A stretch of DNA of 64,000 bases from JBBSEX01 sp038239345 (GCA_038239345.1 JBBSEX010000022.1:11447-75446), one strand, 5' to 3'. Shown: positions 33,388 through 43,121, counted from the stretch's first letter. Program-made: numbers and translations. Notes: generated from the letters alone by a model not told the origin.

Positions 33388-33632
33388 TCGAGCACAGCTT
33401 ATCAGTTTGGCCGGCTATCTCAGCGACACACTTCCGATGTTACATTTTGATTGCCGCAGTTGGGCATGAAGATTTCGTCTAGCGAGAGTCCCCGAAGGAC
33501 GTTGGTCTTTAGTCCTAGACCTACCCCCCATTAGTGCTAAGAAGATCTAAGAGCGAGCGGCTAAGGCTGTTTTTGTGTATCTATTTTCACCCTTCTCCTA
33601 GACAATGGAAACTTCCGAAACCATCCAAAAAC

Positions 33633-35255
33633 ATGACACGTTTAGTCGGCAACTACACCTTCGCGGTAACGATCATCCTGGCGGTGACAGCGCTGCCATC
33701 GGCAATCTTCGCTCAAAGAGATCCTGGGGTTCGCGCGGGCGTTCCAGGCGGCGGTGGGTCACTTAATCCGATTCAGATAAATGAGCTGGCGAGCTTCCAG
33801 GAAGGACAGTTCCGAATGACGGAATTGGAAGCCGTTTGCGACGGATGCTCAAACGTTATTGCAGGCACTCCAACGGGCCAGAATCCCTTGCTCCAGACGA
33901 TCACGAATTCGGCTGGGCTCGGTGCGCGCTTCAATGGCGATCAGTGTTTTGTGTGCCACAGCCAACCGGCGCTAGGTGGTTCGGGCGGTTTTCTGGTGCC
34001 GAACCCGAAAGCTGGGCCGGGCAACTACCGGGCCCCGGAAAATCCGATGTTTGAACTGATTCCCCATCGCAATGGCGCGACGAATACGATCCCCCCGTTC
34101 ATTAAGCAATATGGCCCAATCCGCGAACTTCGTCTCCTACGCAAGCCGGATGGATCACCGGACGGCGGAGTGCATCAGCTTTTTACGGTTGTGGGACGAA
34201 ACGACGATCCGACAATTCCTGGCTGCAACGCGAATGTACTGCCGCAACCGGATTTCATTACACAAGTGGCAAACCACAATGTTGCGTTCCGCATTCCGCT
34301 TCAGGAATTCGGACTTGGATTGATAGATTCCATTCAGGACCAGGAGATCCTCGGCCGTTTTAATGCGAGCGCCGCGCGCCGCGCCCAATTAGGAATCGGG
34401 GGAATTCCGAATCGTAGCGGAAATGATGGCACGATCACCCGCTTTGGTTGGAAGGCACAGAATAAGTCTCTGGTCATCTTTGCGGGCGAAGCGTACAACG
34501 TCGAAATGGGCGTCACGAATGAAGTGTTCCCGCAGGCCGTAGAAGAGAACAACCTTTGTAACGGGCCGCAGAAGGATCATCCGAACGATGTGATGCGGAC
34601 CAGCACCAGCGACAGCGGGAATGAGGGATTCAACAATCCGCTGCACATCAACGCCGACTGGTTCCAGTTCACCATTTTCATGCGCTTCCTTGATGGCCCC
34701 GCGCCCGTAACATTCTCGAACAGCGCGCAGCGCGGGCAAGTAGTATTTGGAAATATCGGGTGCGCCGCGTGTCACACACCGCAGATGAACACAGCTCCGG
34801 TGATGAATACGGCAACGTTGCAGAACAAACCGGTGAATCTTTATTCGGACTTGTTGATACATCACATGGGTGCTGGCTTAGCCGATCACGTTACGCAGGG
34901 CGCGGCCTCCGGCGACATGTTCCGCACAACTCCGCTGTGGGGAATTGGACAGCGGATTTTCTTCATCCACGATGGCCGCACCAGCGACCTTCTGCAAGCG
35001 ATCGCCTTCCATTCTTCGTCGAAGTGTAAAGACAAGGGCGGCAACGGCAACGGCAACGGAAACGGAAACGGAAACGGAAACGGAAACGGCGGCGACGACT
35101 CCCAGAATGCCGCCCTGAATCCGAACTTCGGGTGCTCCGATCTTACGACCGGCAATTCCTACGACGATTCCGAAGCGAACGCTGTGATCGCTAATTTTAA
35201 TGCTCTTCCCACCAGCGACAAACAGGCGGTTCTGGACTTTCTTCGTTCCCTGTAG
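33633..35255 (+). CDS. Di-haem oxidoreductase-like cytochrome c protein
   Basis: I choose the ATG at 33633, which begins a signal peptide (NYTFAVTIILAVTALPSAIFAQ). The mature protein contains two c-type haem sites, CFVCH and CAACH, and matches the di-haem oxidoreductase/thiol oxidoreductase family (peroxidase-like: HMGAGLADHVTQGAASGDMFRTTPLWGIGQ, FFIHDGRTSDLLQAIAFH). It should act in the periplasm. An additional CDGC near residue 70 lacks the histidine. Eight Gly-Asn pairs are inserted between residues 470 and 485, within the last domain. The C-terminus NFNALPTSDKQAVLDFLRSL is typical of cytochrome c. The next gene follows after three bases. Confidence 0.88.
   Translation: MTRLVGNYTFAVTIILAVTALPSAIFAQRDPGVRAGVPGGGGSLNPIQINELASFQEGQFRMTELEAVCDGCSNVIAGTPTGQNPLLQTITNSAGLGARFNGDQCFVCHSQPALGGSGGFLVPNPKAGPGNYRAPENPMFELIPHRNGATNTIPPFIKQYGPIRELRLLRKPDGSPDGGVHQLFTVVGRNDDPTIPGCNANVLPQPDFITQVANHNVAFRIPLQEFGLGLIDSIQDQEILGRFNASAARRAQLGIGGIPNRSGNDGTITRFGWKAQNKSLVIFAGEAYNVEMGVTNEVFPQAVEENNLCNGPQKDHPNDVMRTSTSDSGNEGFNNPLHINADWFQFTIFMRFLDGPAPVTFSNSAQRGQVVFGNIGCAACHTPQMNTAPVMNTATLQNKPVNLYSDLLIHHMGAGLADHVTQGAASGDMFRTTPLWGIGQRIFFIHDGRTSDLLQAIAFHSSSKCKDKGGNGNGNGNGNGNGNGNGGDDSQNAALNPNFGCSDLTTGNSYDDSEANAVIANFNALPTSDKQAVLDFLRSL
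35040..35087. repeat. Hexanucleotide microsatellite encoding (Gly-Asn)8
   Basis: Eight in-frame copies of GGMAAC (GGCAAC three times, then GGAAAC five times) lie within the di-haem oxidoreductase gene. Changes in copy number would alter linker length without shifting the frame. Confidence 0.95.
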
Positions 35256-35258
35256 CCG

Positions 35259-35921
35259 ATGCGGTATTTTTCTGTCGCGCTCAGCGGTCTGTTGATCGCA
35301 TGCAGCGCGCATGCCGAGTTGCTGAAGTTCAACAACGGGAAGACCGTGGTTGGCGCGATTGTGTCGATGGACGCAAGTGAGATCGTGGTGAAGCGGTGCG
35401 GGCGCACCGAGGTGTATGCCCGCGCCGATATAGCAGCAATCACCGTCGAGTCTTTACCAGAAGACTGCACCAGTCCGCCAATCACCCGCGGTTTGGAACT
35501 ACCCAGCGGAACAAAAATCCGCATCAAGCTATTAGACTTTATCGACACGGCGCGGGAACCTCCAGGACAAGCGTTCCGGGCAACGGTTCTCGATCCCGTC
35601 GTGGTGGAAGAAAGCACGATCATCCGAAAGGGTGCGGGACTTCTGCTGCATCTGATATCGATCGGAGAGGGCAACCAAACGTTAGATTTAGTTGGGGTGA
35701 ATGTGGGCGGCGATAAGTGGGCCAATTTTCAATCGCTAAACGGGGAAGCAATTTTGGCCGTCCCCGAAGACGTACCCGGCGCAGCCAAGATAAAAGATCC
35801 GAAGGTACAGTCGATCATGATACGGGGCCCATTACTTTATGTCCCGTCGCTAACAGCTCTTACGTTTGCGCTGAAGACACCGGTCCGCCTCGTAGTCCCC
35901 GTTCAGACCATGAACCATTAG
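35259..35921 (+). CDS. Exported protein of unknown function
   Basis: The 220-residue protein has a signal peptide (MRYFSVALSGLLIACSAHA) and is mostly beta-strand. A first part (LLKFNNGKTVVGAIVSMDASEIVVKRCGRTEVYARADIAAITVE) resembles small SH3-like barrels seen in acidobacterial exported proteins. A second part (LPSGTKIRIKLLDFIDTAREPPGQAFRATVLDPVVVE) resembles domains following the phrase 'LPSGTxIxVRLxDxIDS'. No catalytic residues are evident. It starts three bases after the di-haem protein gene and may share its operon. Confidence 0.6.
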   Translation: MRYFSVALSGLLIACSAHAELLKFNNGKTVVGAIVSMDASEIVVKRCGRTEVYARADIAAITVESLPEDCTSPPITRGLELPSGTKIRIKLLDFIDTAREPPGQAFRATVLDPVVVEESTIIRKGAGLLLHLISIGEGNQTLDLVGVNVGGDKWANFQSLNGEAILAVPEDVPGAAKIKDPKVQSIMIRGPLLYVPSLTALTFALKTPVRLVVPVQTMNH

Positions 35922-35972
35922 TGGAAATCGTGCCCTCGCGAAAACCTCACTGCGGGGTCATCCCAAGTCTCT

Positions 35973-36839
35973 CTAATGTTCGAAGCCGTTGCCTCGATCG
36001 AAGCCCGCGGGACAGTTGCCGTTGCCGTCGGTGGCGCGGGAAGTTCCGCCGCTTCTGCATGGCTTGGAACGAGGGCCGGCTCCTCCGGTCCACTTCGGTA
36101 GAGCATCGCCCAACAGAACGCCGAGACGGGCTCCCATCTCATCCGAGTTCGCAAAGCGGGGAGTATCGGAGCGCTTCAACATCGTCACCAGATCCTGCGA
36201 GAATCCGTCCTTGCCGTCTTCCATGGCCCGGGTTAACCAGACGATGGCGGTAGCCCTGCTCCTGGTCAGACCGCCCAAACCAAGTTCGTAATAAACTCCG
36301 ATCGTGCGTTCACATTGAAACCAGTGCTGGTTCGCGCTGAGCTGATAGTAGTACATCGCCTTTTTCATGTCGGGGGGAAGGCCGTCGCCCTCTTCGTAGA
36401 ACTGGCCTAGCTGGCATTGGGCCACGCGGTGTCCTTTCTCCGCTGCTTTACTTACCCAATAGACGGCCTTTTGCTGATCTTTCGGCTCGCCTTTACCCTT
36501 CATATAATTAAATCCCAAGGAAGCCTGCGCACGGACACTGCCCATCTCGGCGGCACGCTCAAAGTAGCCGGAGGCGATTGGATACTCTCTCCTGGCGAAC
36601 GCCTGGGCGCCTAAGTCGTAAACCTGATCGGCGGTCGCGCCCGGCGGTATAGTTACGGCCGCCGGATGTTGCGTGGATTCGCAGGGCGGAGTTCCATAGT
36701 GTCCACACGGGGGTTTCGATTGGGGCTGGGGCGCCACGGGGCGGTAATAGCCTTGGCACCATCCCGATATTTCCATCAGCAGGGTGGCGATGGCCAGTCT
36801 TTGGATCATACTCAAGCGTGACGAAACTGACGAAAACAT
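35973..36839 (-). CDS. Exported Sel1-repeat protein
   Basis: The protein has an N-terminal hydrophobic leader (MIQRLAIATLLMEISGWCQG) and at least four Sel1-type repeats (AAEMGSVRAQASLGFNYMKGKGEPKDQQKAVYWVSKAAEKGHRVAQCQLGQFYEEGDG region, then QHWFQCERTIGVYYELGLGG). Such solenoids bind other proteins. I use the ATG at 36839, which has GAGGAG seven bases upstream; the frame extends to a TTG at 36854 that overlaps the stop of the upstream FG-GAP gene. Coupled translation with that gene is likely. The role is unknown. Confidence 0.75.
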   Translation of the reverse strand: MFSSVSSRLSMIQRLAIATLLMEISGWCQGYYRPVAPQPQSKPPCGHYGTPPCESTQHPAAVTIPPGATADQVYDLGAQAFARREYPIASGYFERAAEMGSVRAQASLGFNYMKGKGEPKDQQKAVYWVSKAAEKGHRVAQCQLGQFYEEGDGLPPDMKKAMYYYQLSANQHWFQCERTIGVYYELGLGGLTRSRATAIVWLTRAMEDGKDGFSQDLVTMLKRSDTPRFANSDEMGARLGVLLGDALPKWTGGAGPRSKPCRSGGTSRATDGNGNCPAGFDRGNGFEH

Positions 36840-36850
36840 CACGCCGCTCC

Positions 36851-38608
36851 TCAACGGGCCCGATGAAATTTGGATCGTTCGATGATTCCGGCACCTTCCT
36901 TAATCACGATCAGCTGGTCCGCTTCAACGGCCTTGAATAATTCCACCCCACCATTCGGCCAGCGAACCTCAATCTCGGCGATAGCGGCATCACCCAAACC
37001 AAAGTGGAGACGACGATCGTTAACCGACAAATAGCTGGATTGACCAACGACTTCTTGTGCCTGCTTTTTGCCGGAATAGGCGGCGGTGACGCGGGCTCCG
37101 ATGGCGCTACGATTTGATTTCACGCCGACGAGTTTCACTTTCATCCAATGATTTGCGCCCGTGACGTCGTTGCGAAGAAGCGAGGGCGGCTCATTCAGGT
37201 TCACGATCAGAACATCCATATCGCCGTCATTATCGAAATCGCCAAAGGCACAGCCGCGGCTGCAATGAGGCTCGGCGATTCCTGGACCGGCTTCGTCCAG
37301 CAGTTCCTCGAACTTTTTTCCTCCAAGATTGCGGAAGACAAAACGCGGAGTTCGATGAGCAAAATCGGGAAATGTTTTTTCCACTTCCGGATAGACGCCG
37401 CCACTGACTACCAACAGATCGGGATGGCCGTCGTTATCGAGATCGACAAACCCCGTGCCCCAACAAACATAGCGATTTTCCACTCCTATTCCGCTGCCCA
37501 TGGTTGTGTCGCTGAACCAACCCTTGGTGTCGTTGAGGAAGAGCGCGGAGGTGTCGGCGGCGAAATGGGTTTTGAAGATGTCGAGGCTGCCGTGCAAGCT
37601 GTAATCTCCGATGGCGATTCCCATGCCGGCCTGCTCCTGCCCATCTTCATTCAAGGCAACGCCGCGCTCCAGGCCTTCTTCGACGAACGTGCCGTCGCGC
37701 CGATTGCGGAATAACAGCGACGGAGTGGTGTCGCAGGCGACATACAAATCAGGCCAACCGTCGTTATCGAAATCGGCGGCGACCGTAGTAAGACCGTAGC
37801 CTCGGCTAGCCTTATCGAGACCAGCTTTTTGCGTGACGTCAACGAAAGTGCCATCGCCATTGTTGCGATACAGCGTGAGCGACTCTTGCGGCAATCCGCG
37901 CGGCCCGCAGTTCACCAGGACGCCTTTGAAATTGCAATGTGGATCGGCTCCGGCCTTCGGAACCTTCTCAAAATCAAAAGCACAATAGCGCGAGATCAAA
38001 AGGTCGAGGTGGCCATCGCGATCATAATCGACGAACGTACAGCCGGTGCCCCAGCGAACCGCGGCTTCGAGCAGACCCGACTGTTTAGTGACATCGGTGA
38101 ATGTACCGTCGCCATTATTGCGATAGAGGACATTGTGCCCGTAATAGGTGACAAAAATATCTTCGAATCCGTCATTGTTGTAATCGCCGACAGTGACGCC
38201 ACAGGCCCACCCGGTGCGGCTCAAGCCGGACTTTTCCGTGACGTCGGTAAACGTGCCGTCGCGGTTGTTGCGATACAAACGGTTGGTAGCTCCGGGTGGC
38301 GGGCCATCCAGACGGGTGCCGCAAAGCAGGAAGATATCCAGCCAGCCATCGTTATCGTAATCGAGGAAGGCGATGCCGCATCCCATCGCTTCCAGAATGT
38401 AAGTATTGGTGGCGACACCGCCGTAGATAACGGGCGCGGTCAGTTTCGCATCCTTGGCGACATCGACCAATCGCGAATGAAACGGCAGGCCCGATGGCTT
38501 GCTTCGCGCCGCGGCTTTGACGTTGCGCGATGCCATGCCCTGATATGTCTGGGCGGTGGCGATGCCGGGCAGTGCCCCCAGCGCGGCAAGAAGCTCGCGG
38601 CGAGTCAT
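36851..38608 (-). CDS. Exported FG-GAP/VCBS and ASPIC/UnbV protein (CRTAC1-like)
   Basis: The protein starts with a Tat-like leader (MTRRELLAALGALPGIATAQ), then several FG-GAP repeats with calcium-binding-like D-x-D-x-DG loops (DYDNDGWLDIFL, DYNNDGFEDIFV, DYDRDGHLDLLI, DFDNDGWPDLYV, DLDNDGHPDLLV, DFDNDGDMDVLI). A C-terminal ASPIC/UnbV domain follows (SNRSAIGARVTAAYSGKKQAQEV, LHFGLGDAAIAEIEVRWPNGG). These form a seven-bladed propeller on the cell surface or in the periplasm; ligands are unknown. The frame extends to 38641; the ATG at 38608 gives the better leader. A divergent TPR gene starts 45 bases away. Confidence 0.9.
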   Translation of the reverse strand: MTRRELLAALGALPGIATAQTYQGMASRNVKAAARSKPSGLPFHSRLVDVAKDAKLTAPVIYGGVATNTYILEAMGCGIAFLDYDNDGWLDIFLLCGTRLDGPPPGATNRLYRNNRDGTFTDVTEKSGLSRTGWACGVTVGDYNNDGFEDIFVTYYGHNVLYRNNGDGTFTDVTKQSGLLEAAVRWGTGCTFVDYDRDGHLDLLISRYCAFDFEKVPKAGADPHCNFKGVLVNCGPRGLPQESLTLYRNNGDGTFVDVTQKAGLDKASRGYGLTTVAADFDNDGWPDLYVACDTTPSLLFRNRRDGTFVEEGLERGVALNEDGQEQAGMGIAIGDYSLHGSLDIFKTHFAADTSALFLNDTKGWFSDTTMGSGIGVENRYVCWGTGFVDLDNDGHPDLLVVSGGVYPEVEKTFPDFAHRTPRFVFRNLGGKKFEELLDEAGPGIAEPHCSRGCAFGDFDNDGDMDVLIVNLNEPPSLLRNDVTGANHWMKVKLVGVKSNRSAIGARVTAAYSGKKQAQEVVGQSSYLSVNDRRLHFGLGDAAIAEIEVRWPNGGVELFKAVEADQLIVIKEGAGIIERSKFHRAR

Positions 38609-38653
38609 ATCGGATGTTAGTTTCTCATACGCGTTTCTCATACACTGGTGAAG

Positions 38654-39670
38654 ATGTTTTACAAGCCCTTCGGGCTGTTGCTGGCGAGCGCCGCATTACT
38701 GGCTCAGTCCTACAAGCCGGAAGCGATTGCCGAGGCTCAGCGGGGTGTCGCCCTTGCCCAGAAGCAGGATTATCGCAATGCCATTGCGTGCTATCAACGA
38801 GCCGTTGCGATTGATCGGACGCTGCCGGGCATCTATCTGAACCTTGGCCTGGCGTGGTTCAAGATCGGAAATTTTCAAGAAGCGATCTCGGCGCTGGAGC
38901 GGGAATCGCCCACGGCGCAGGCAGCAACATTGATCGCGATGAGTTACTTCGGGCTAGCCCAGTACAAGGAAGCGGCGGAACGTCTGGAGCCGCTGGCCGC
39001 CGCCGAACCGCAGAATACCGAACTGCAATATCTGCTGGCGAAGAGTTATTTATGGTCGGGCCAACACAACGCCGCGATGAATATTTTCCGTGGATTGTTA
39101 CAGCGGGATTCGCAATCGGCCGCGGTACACATGCTGTTAGGCGAGGCGCTGGACGGCCAATACCGGACCGCTGAGGCGATCGTGGAATTTGAAGCGGCGG
39201 CGAAGACATCGCCCCGGCAACCGGAGGTTCACTTCGGCTTGGGTTATCTATATTGGAAGCAAAAACGCTACGAAGAATCGGCATTGGAATTTAGAAGTGA
39301 GTTGAAGAATAATCCGGCGAACGCGAAAGCCATGGCCTATTTGGGTGATGCCCTGATGAAGGCCGACAAGCCAGATGAGGCCACGGAGTTGCTGCGTGGA
39401 GCTACAGCACTGGACCCCAATCTACGCGTGGCTCAATTCGATTTAGGAATTTTGTACGCCGAGCAACAGCGTCCGGAAGAAGCGATCGCGGCTTTCCGGG
39501 AGGCGATTCGAATCGACCCGGCGCGCGCTGAAGCGCATTACCGGCTGGCCCGTCTTTACCGGGAACTGGGTAAATCAGCAGAGGCCGCGGCGGAGTTTGC
39601 GGCAGTGAAGAAGCTGCAACGGAAAAAAGAAGAAGAACCACCCATTCAGTTGCCGCCGGCGAAAGAATAG
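38654..39670 (+). CDS. Exported tetratricopeptide-repeat protein
   Basis: The protein has a short signal peptide (MFYKPFGLLLASAALLAQ) and about eight TPR motifs (for example DYRNAIACYQRAVAIDRTLPGIYLNLGLAWFKIGNF, RYEESALEFRSELKNNPANAKAMAYLGDALMKADKPDEA, RPEEAIAAFREAIRIDPARAEAHYRLARLYRELG, cited in part). It probably serves as a periplasmic scaffold. The GTG at 38648 is an alternative start. It is divergent from the ASPIC/UnbV gene; the two families are often neighbours in Acidobacteria, suggesting joint function. A strong hairpin follows the stop. Confidence 0.85.
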   Translation: MFYKPFGLLLASAALLAQSYKPEAIAEAQRGVALAQKQDYRNAIACYQRAVAIDRTLPGIYLNLGLAWFKIGNFQEAISALERESPTAQAATLIAMSYFGLAQYKEAAERLEPLAAAEPQNTELQYLLAKSYLWSGQHNAAMNIFRGLLQRDSQSAAVHMLLGEALDGQYRTAEAIVEFEAAAKTSPRQPEVHFGLGYLYWKQKRYEESALEFRSELKNNPANAKAMAYLGDALMKADKPDEATELLRGATALDPNLRVAQFDLGILYAEQQRPEEAIAAFREAIRIDPARAEAHYRLARLYRELGKSAEAAAEFAAVKKLQRKKEEEPPIQLPPAKE

Positions 39671-39699
39671 AGGTCCGCCGTTCTGCAACGACGGACCTC
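39670..39699. terminator. Hairpin between convergent genes, probable bidirectional terminator
   Basis: GAGGTCCG and CGGACCTC form an 8-bp stem, followed after one mismatch by four more pairs around a CTGC loop. The hairpin starts on the last base of the TPR stop codon and ends 11 bases before the receptor gene's stop. There is no strong U-run on the plus side; the minus side has a partial pyrimidine run (CTATTCTTTC). Confidence 0.6.
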
Positions 39700-39710
39700 C
39701 AACGGGAAGC

Positions 39711-42700
39711 TTAGAAAATCAACTTCGCTCCGAGCTGAATTACTCGCGGATCGAAAGTCGACGTGACGGCGCCGAAGTTACTGGAAGAGAAACTCGAGCT
39801 GACGTCGTGGAACTGAGTGTGGTTGAACGTATTGAAACTCTCTGCGCGGAATTCGAAGCGGCTGCCGCGTTCATTAAACACGAAGCTCTTGAAGAGCGAA
39901 ACGTTCCAGTTATGACGTCCCGGTCCGCGCACGAATCCTTTCTCCAGATTTCCGAACTCACCGATGGCCGGGGTGGAGAATGCGTTGGGATTGAACCATT
40001 GTGTGACGGCTTGCGGATAGCTCAGATTCCCTCCGTAATTCGGCCTGTTCGTGGCGTCGGCCAAGCCGTTGCTGCCTTGCGAACCGCCGAGAGTGACGTT
40101 GAGCGGTAGTCCCGTTTCAGCAGTCACGATTCCCGACACCTGCCAACCGCCGAGCGACGTTTTTACGAGGCGATTGGAATTGTCGCGAAAGAGCGGAACC
40201 GAATAGATGAAGTTGATCTGCGCGATATGGGTACGATCGCCTTGCCCTGGCCCATTATCGTAGGCGCGGTTATAGGGATTAGAAACCGTATAGAGATCAC
40301 CCCCGAACGAAGTGGCCGGATCAATGACGCGCGACAAAGTATAGGCGACTTGCAAAGTGAGGTCGCGCTTCAACTGCGAGTGCATATTCACCTGCAGCGA
40401 ATTGTAGTGCGAGTTCTCGGCATTTTCAGACAGCTTAATGTCGTGGAAACCCTGATAAGGGAGAACCGTGTTGTATGGAATCGTCCCTTTAATCAGGCTT
40501 GGCAGAAGACTTTGGGATGGCAGGTTGATATCGCGATAGTCGTTCTGATGGCGGTTTGTGTTGCCGACATACGATACCGAGATCACCGAGCCGGGATGGA
40601 TTTCATGCTGTACGCCAAAGCTGTACTGATAACTGGCGGGCAGCTTATAATCATTTTCGGCCAGCCCGGTAATGCTGCCGACGGTAATGGGAGCGCTCAG
40701 CGTTTGGCCGGAGAGCAGGCTGAGATTAGGGTTCGATAGAGACACGTTGTTGAACGTGACGTTGGTGCTGAACGGCTGATTCGGTCCGGCGTTGTATACG
40801 TCGTTACCTTGGATGCGTTCATACATGATGCCGAATCCGCCGCGAAGCACGGTCTTGCCGCGCCCGGTAAGGTCATACGCAAAGCCGACTCGAGGGGCGA
40901 AGGCCGCCCAATGATTATTTACCAGGCCCTTGGGTATGCCGTTCTGGCCGGCTATTCCGATTCCGTTCAAATAGAACTGCAATCCGTTCAACAGAGGATT
41001 AGGACTGGTCCCGAGTCCCGGACTGTTCGGGCTAATCGCATTTCCGTTCGCCAGGACGATTGCCGCTTTTGCCGGATCGTACAACTGCGAGTAGAAATTC
41101 GATTGGCGATTGTTCGCTTCATATGTGTGAGGCACGCCGTCCCAGCGCAGGCCGAGATTCAAAGTAAGACGGCTGGTTACGCGCCAGTTGTCCTGAATGT
41201 AGGCGGCCCAGGAAACGTTGTTCCAGTTTCCGTGATCCTGAACGGCAAGCTCGGTGTAGGAGTTCGCGTATCCCAGAAGGAAATCGGCAAAGTCATTACC
41301 GGTGTAATTTCCATTGAAGTTGAACGAGCCTTGCGTGCTGCCGAAAAGATCCTGCACTTTCTTGTACAGCGCCCAGCTGGCGCCCATTTTCAGTTGATGC
41401 TTGCCCTTGGTCCAGGAGATGTCATCGCGAATCTGATAATCGTCGGCGACGTTATGCCAGGGCCAGCTGGAGCTGTCGTACTGCGCTCCTGTGGTGCCCT
41501 GCAGATTGATTGCCGGAATACGATTCAGGTTGTTACCGGCGAATAGCTCGGGCGTGTTAAATCCGCTAGGCCTTGTGATGACACCCGTGGGAACGATGCC
41601 GATACGGTTTCCGTTGTAGTTGAAAGCAGTCTCATTCAGAAGCGTCGGGCTGATCGAATAGGTGGCATGCAGCACGCCACTATAGGATGGATTTCCGAAT
41701 ACATCGCCGACCGTGGGAACGTTGTCGCCGCTCCATTGCGCCGTGCCGTAGGTCTGGCTGATTTGCTCCGCCACCCAATGGCCGAAGATCCAAAACTTGT
41801 CGTTGAACTGATGGTCGATGCGGACAATTTCTTCTCGAACATCCGTGGGAAGCTTGTTGCCACCGACGAATTGCGCCCCATTATTTGGCGCCGGAAAGAT
41901 GCCAGCTTTCAGTAAGGCCTGGGCATTGGGATCGAGAAGAGTGGAGGGAATCTTATTACCGGGAAAGGGTGAGCCGGGGACCAGGCCAAGCGATGTAAAC
42001 TTCGCAAGCTGACCGGCCGAAAGCTGGCTGGCTTGCGGAACGTTCACGGCGGTGGCGAATTGTCCGCCGTACTGGCTGGCCAACGGCACGGTTTGATTTA
42101 CCAACCCGCCCTGCACAAGCTTGCGCCATTCCATGTTGTAAAAGAAGAAAGTCTTGTTGCGGTTGCGATTGTATAGTTTACCGAAAGTGACGGGGCCATC
42201 GACGTTGAAGCCGTAGGTGTTGAATCGCAACTCAGGAGCTTTCGCGCCCGCGGCGTTGGTGAAGTAGTTGCCGGCGTCCAGTGCATCATTGCGCAAGAAC
42301 TCCCACGCGGACCCGTGAAATTGTTTGGTCCCCGATTTAAAAGCCATGGTGAGCGTCGCCCCCGAGGCCAGCCCGTATTCCGCGCTGTAGTTGGAGGTTA
42401 GCGTTCGAAACTCGGCTATGGCATCGATGGAAGGCATGATGCTGATGCCTCCGGCGCCACCGCGATCGTCGTTTTCCCCGCCATCGATTAACCAGATATT
42501 GTGGTTCTGGCGCAGGCCGTTGAAGCTGACACTGGCGTCGCCACCGACGGGCGTCGGACTCTGGAAATCGGGCATGGAACTGGAAGCGCCAGCCGTCAAT
42601 GTCGCCAGCGCATAAAGGCTGCGGCCGTTGGTGGCTAACTGCGTCACCTTCTCACCCGTGATGACGTCGCTGATTTCCCCGGATTCTGTTTGCAGCGTAA

Positions 42701-43073
42701 CGGCCGTGGCGCTAACCTCAATACTTTCGGACGTATTTCCGACCTGTAATTTGAAATCGATACGTTCACGATCGCCGACATTCAAAACCACATCGCGATG
42801 CTCGGCCGTCTTGAAACCCGATATCTCGGCTTTAATCGAGTAGCGTCCGATGCGGAGTTCTGGAATGACGTACTGGCCCGAGTCATTGGTCTTGAATCGC
42901 CGGACCTGGCCGGTGTCGGCGCTGGTGACGGTGATGGCGACCTCCGGAACAGTCGCACCGGAAGGGTCAACTACTGTTCCAACGATGGTTGCATCCTGGG
43001 CGGCGGCTGTAAATGGAAACACGCTCAGGAACAATCCGATGGTCAAGAACTGACTTAGTCTTGATCGATTCAT
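39711..43073 (-). CDS. Oar-like TonB-dependent receptor with carboxypeptidase-regulatory domain
   Basis: The 1120-residue protein has a signal peptide (MNRSRLSQFLTIGLFLSVFPFTAAAQ) and a carboxypeptidase-regulatory-like domain (ATIVGTVVDPSGATVPEVAITV to GFKTAEHRDVVLNVGDRERIDF). A plug region (DVITGEKVTQLATNGRSLYAL, NHNIWLIDGGENDDRGGAG) and a large beta-barrel follow. The last residues (FDPRVIQLGAKLIF) end in the aromatic residue typical of outer-membrane barrels. Such Oar-like proteins are greatly expanded in Acidobacteria and are thought to import large glycans or peptides; the substrate is unknown. I use the ATG at 43073, with GGGGAG seven bases upstream, rather than the frame start at 43118. 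A regulator gene is divergent across 324 bases. Confidence 0.93.
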   Translation of the reverse strand: MNRSRLSQFLTIGLFLSVFPFTAAAQDATIVGTVVDPSGATVPEVAITVTSADTGQVRRFKTNDSGQYVIPELRIGRYSIKAEISGFKTAEHRDVVLNVGDRERIDFKLQVGNTSESIEVSATAVTLQTESGEISDVITGEKVTQLATNGRSLYALATLTAGASSSMPDFQSPTPVGGDASVSFNGLRQNHNIWLIDGGENDDRGGAGGISIMPSIDAIAEFRTLTSNYSAEYGLASGATLTMAFKSGTKQFHGSAWEFLRNDALDAGNYFTNAAGAKAPELRFNTYGFNVDGPVTFGKLYNRNRNKTFFFYNMEWRKLVQGGLVNQTVPLASQYGGQFATAVNVPQASQLSAGQLAKFTSLGLVPGSPFPGNKIPSTLLDPNAQALLKAGIFPAPNNGAQFVGGNKLPTDVREEIVRIDHQFNDKFWIFGHWVAEQISQTYGTAQWSGDNVPTVGDVFGNPSYSGVLHATYSISPTLLNETAFNYNGNRIGIVPTGVITRPSGFNTPELFAGNNLNRIPAINLQGTTGAQYDSSSWPWHNVADDYQIRDDISWTKGKHQLKMGASWALYKKVQDLFGSTQGSFNFNGNYTGNDFADFLLGYANSYTELAVQDHGNWNNVSWAAYIQDNWRVTSRLTLNLGLRWDGVPHTYEANNRQSNFYSQLYDPAKAAIVLANGNAISPNSPGLGTSPNPLLNGLQFYLNGIGIAGQNGIPKGLVNNHWAAFAPRVGFAYDLTGRGKTVLRGGFGIMYERIQGNDVYNAGPNQPFSTNVTFNNVSLSNPNLSLLSGQTLSAPITVGSITGLAENDYKLPASYQYSFGVQHEIHPGSVISVSYVGNTNRHQNDYRDINLPSQSLLPSLIKGTIPYNTVLPYQGFHDIKLSENAENSHYNSLQVNMHSQLKRDLTLQVAYTLSRVIDPATSFGGDLYTVSNPYNRAYDNGPGQGDRTHIAQINFIYSVPLFRDNSNRLVKTSLGGWQVSGIVTAETGLPLNVTLGGSQGSNGLADATNRPNYGGNLSYPQAVTQWFNPNAFSTPAIGEFGNLEKGFVRGPGRHNWNVSLFKSFVFNERGSRFEFRAESFNTFNHTQFHDVSSSFSSSNFGAVTSTFDPRVIQLGAKLIF

Positions 43074-43121
43074 TTGTCTTCTCCCCTGGAAATTCAACAT
43101 TGATTTCACGGTTAGCAAGTG

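Noticed and set aside
37829..38620. 263-residue plus-strand frame opposite the FG-GAP gene
   Set aside because: It is the antisense of the repeated D-x-D-x-DG coding units, which lack stops in this frame. The minus strand encodes a complete ASPIC/UnbV protein.
40809..41546. 245-residue plus-strand frame within the receptor gene
   Set aside because: It is antisense to the beta-barrel of the TonB-dependent receptor, with no domain of its own.
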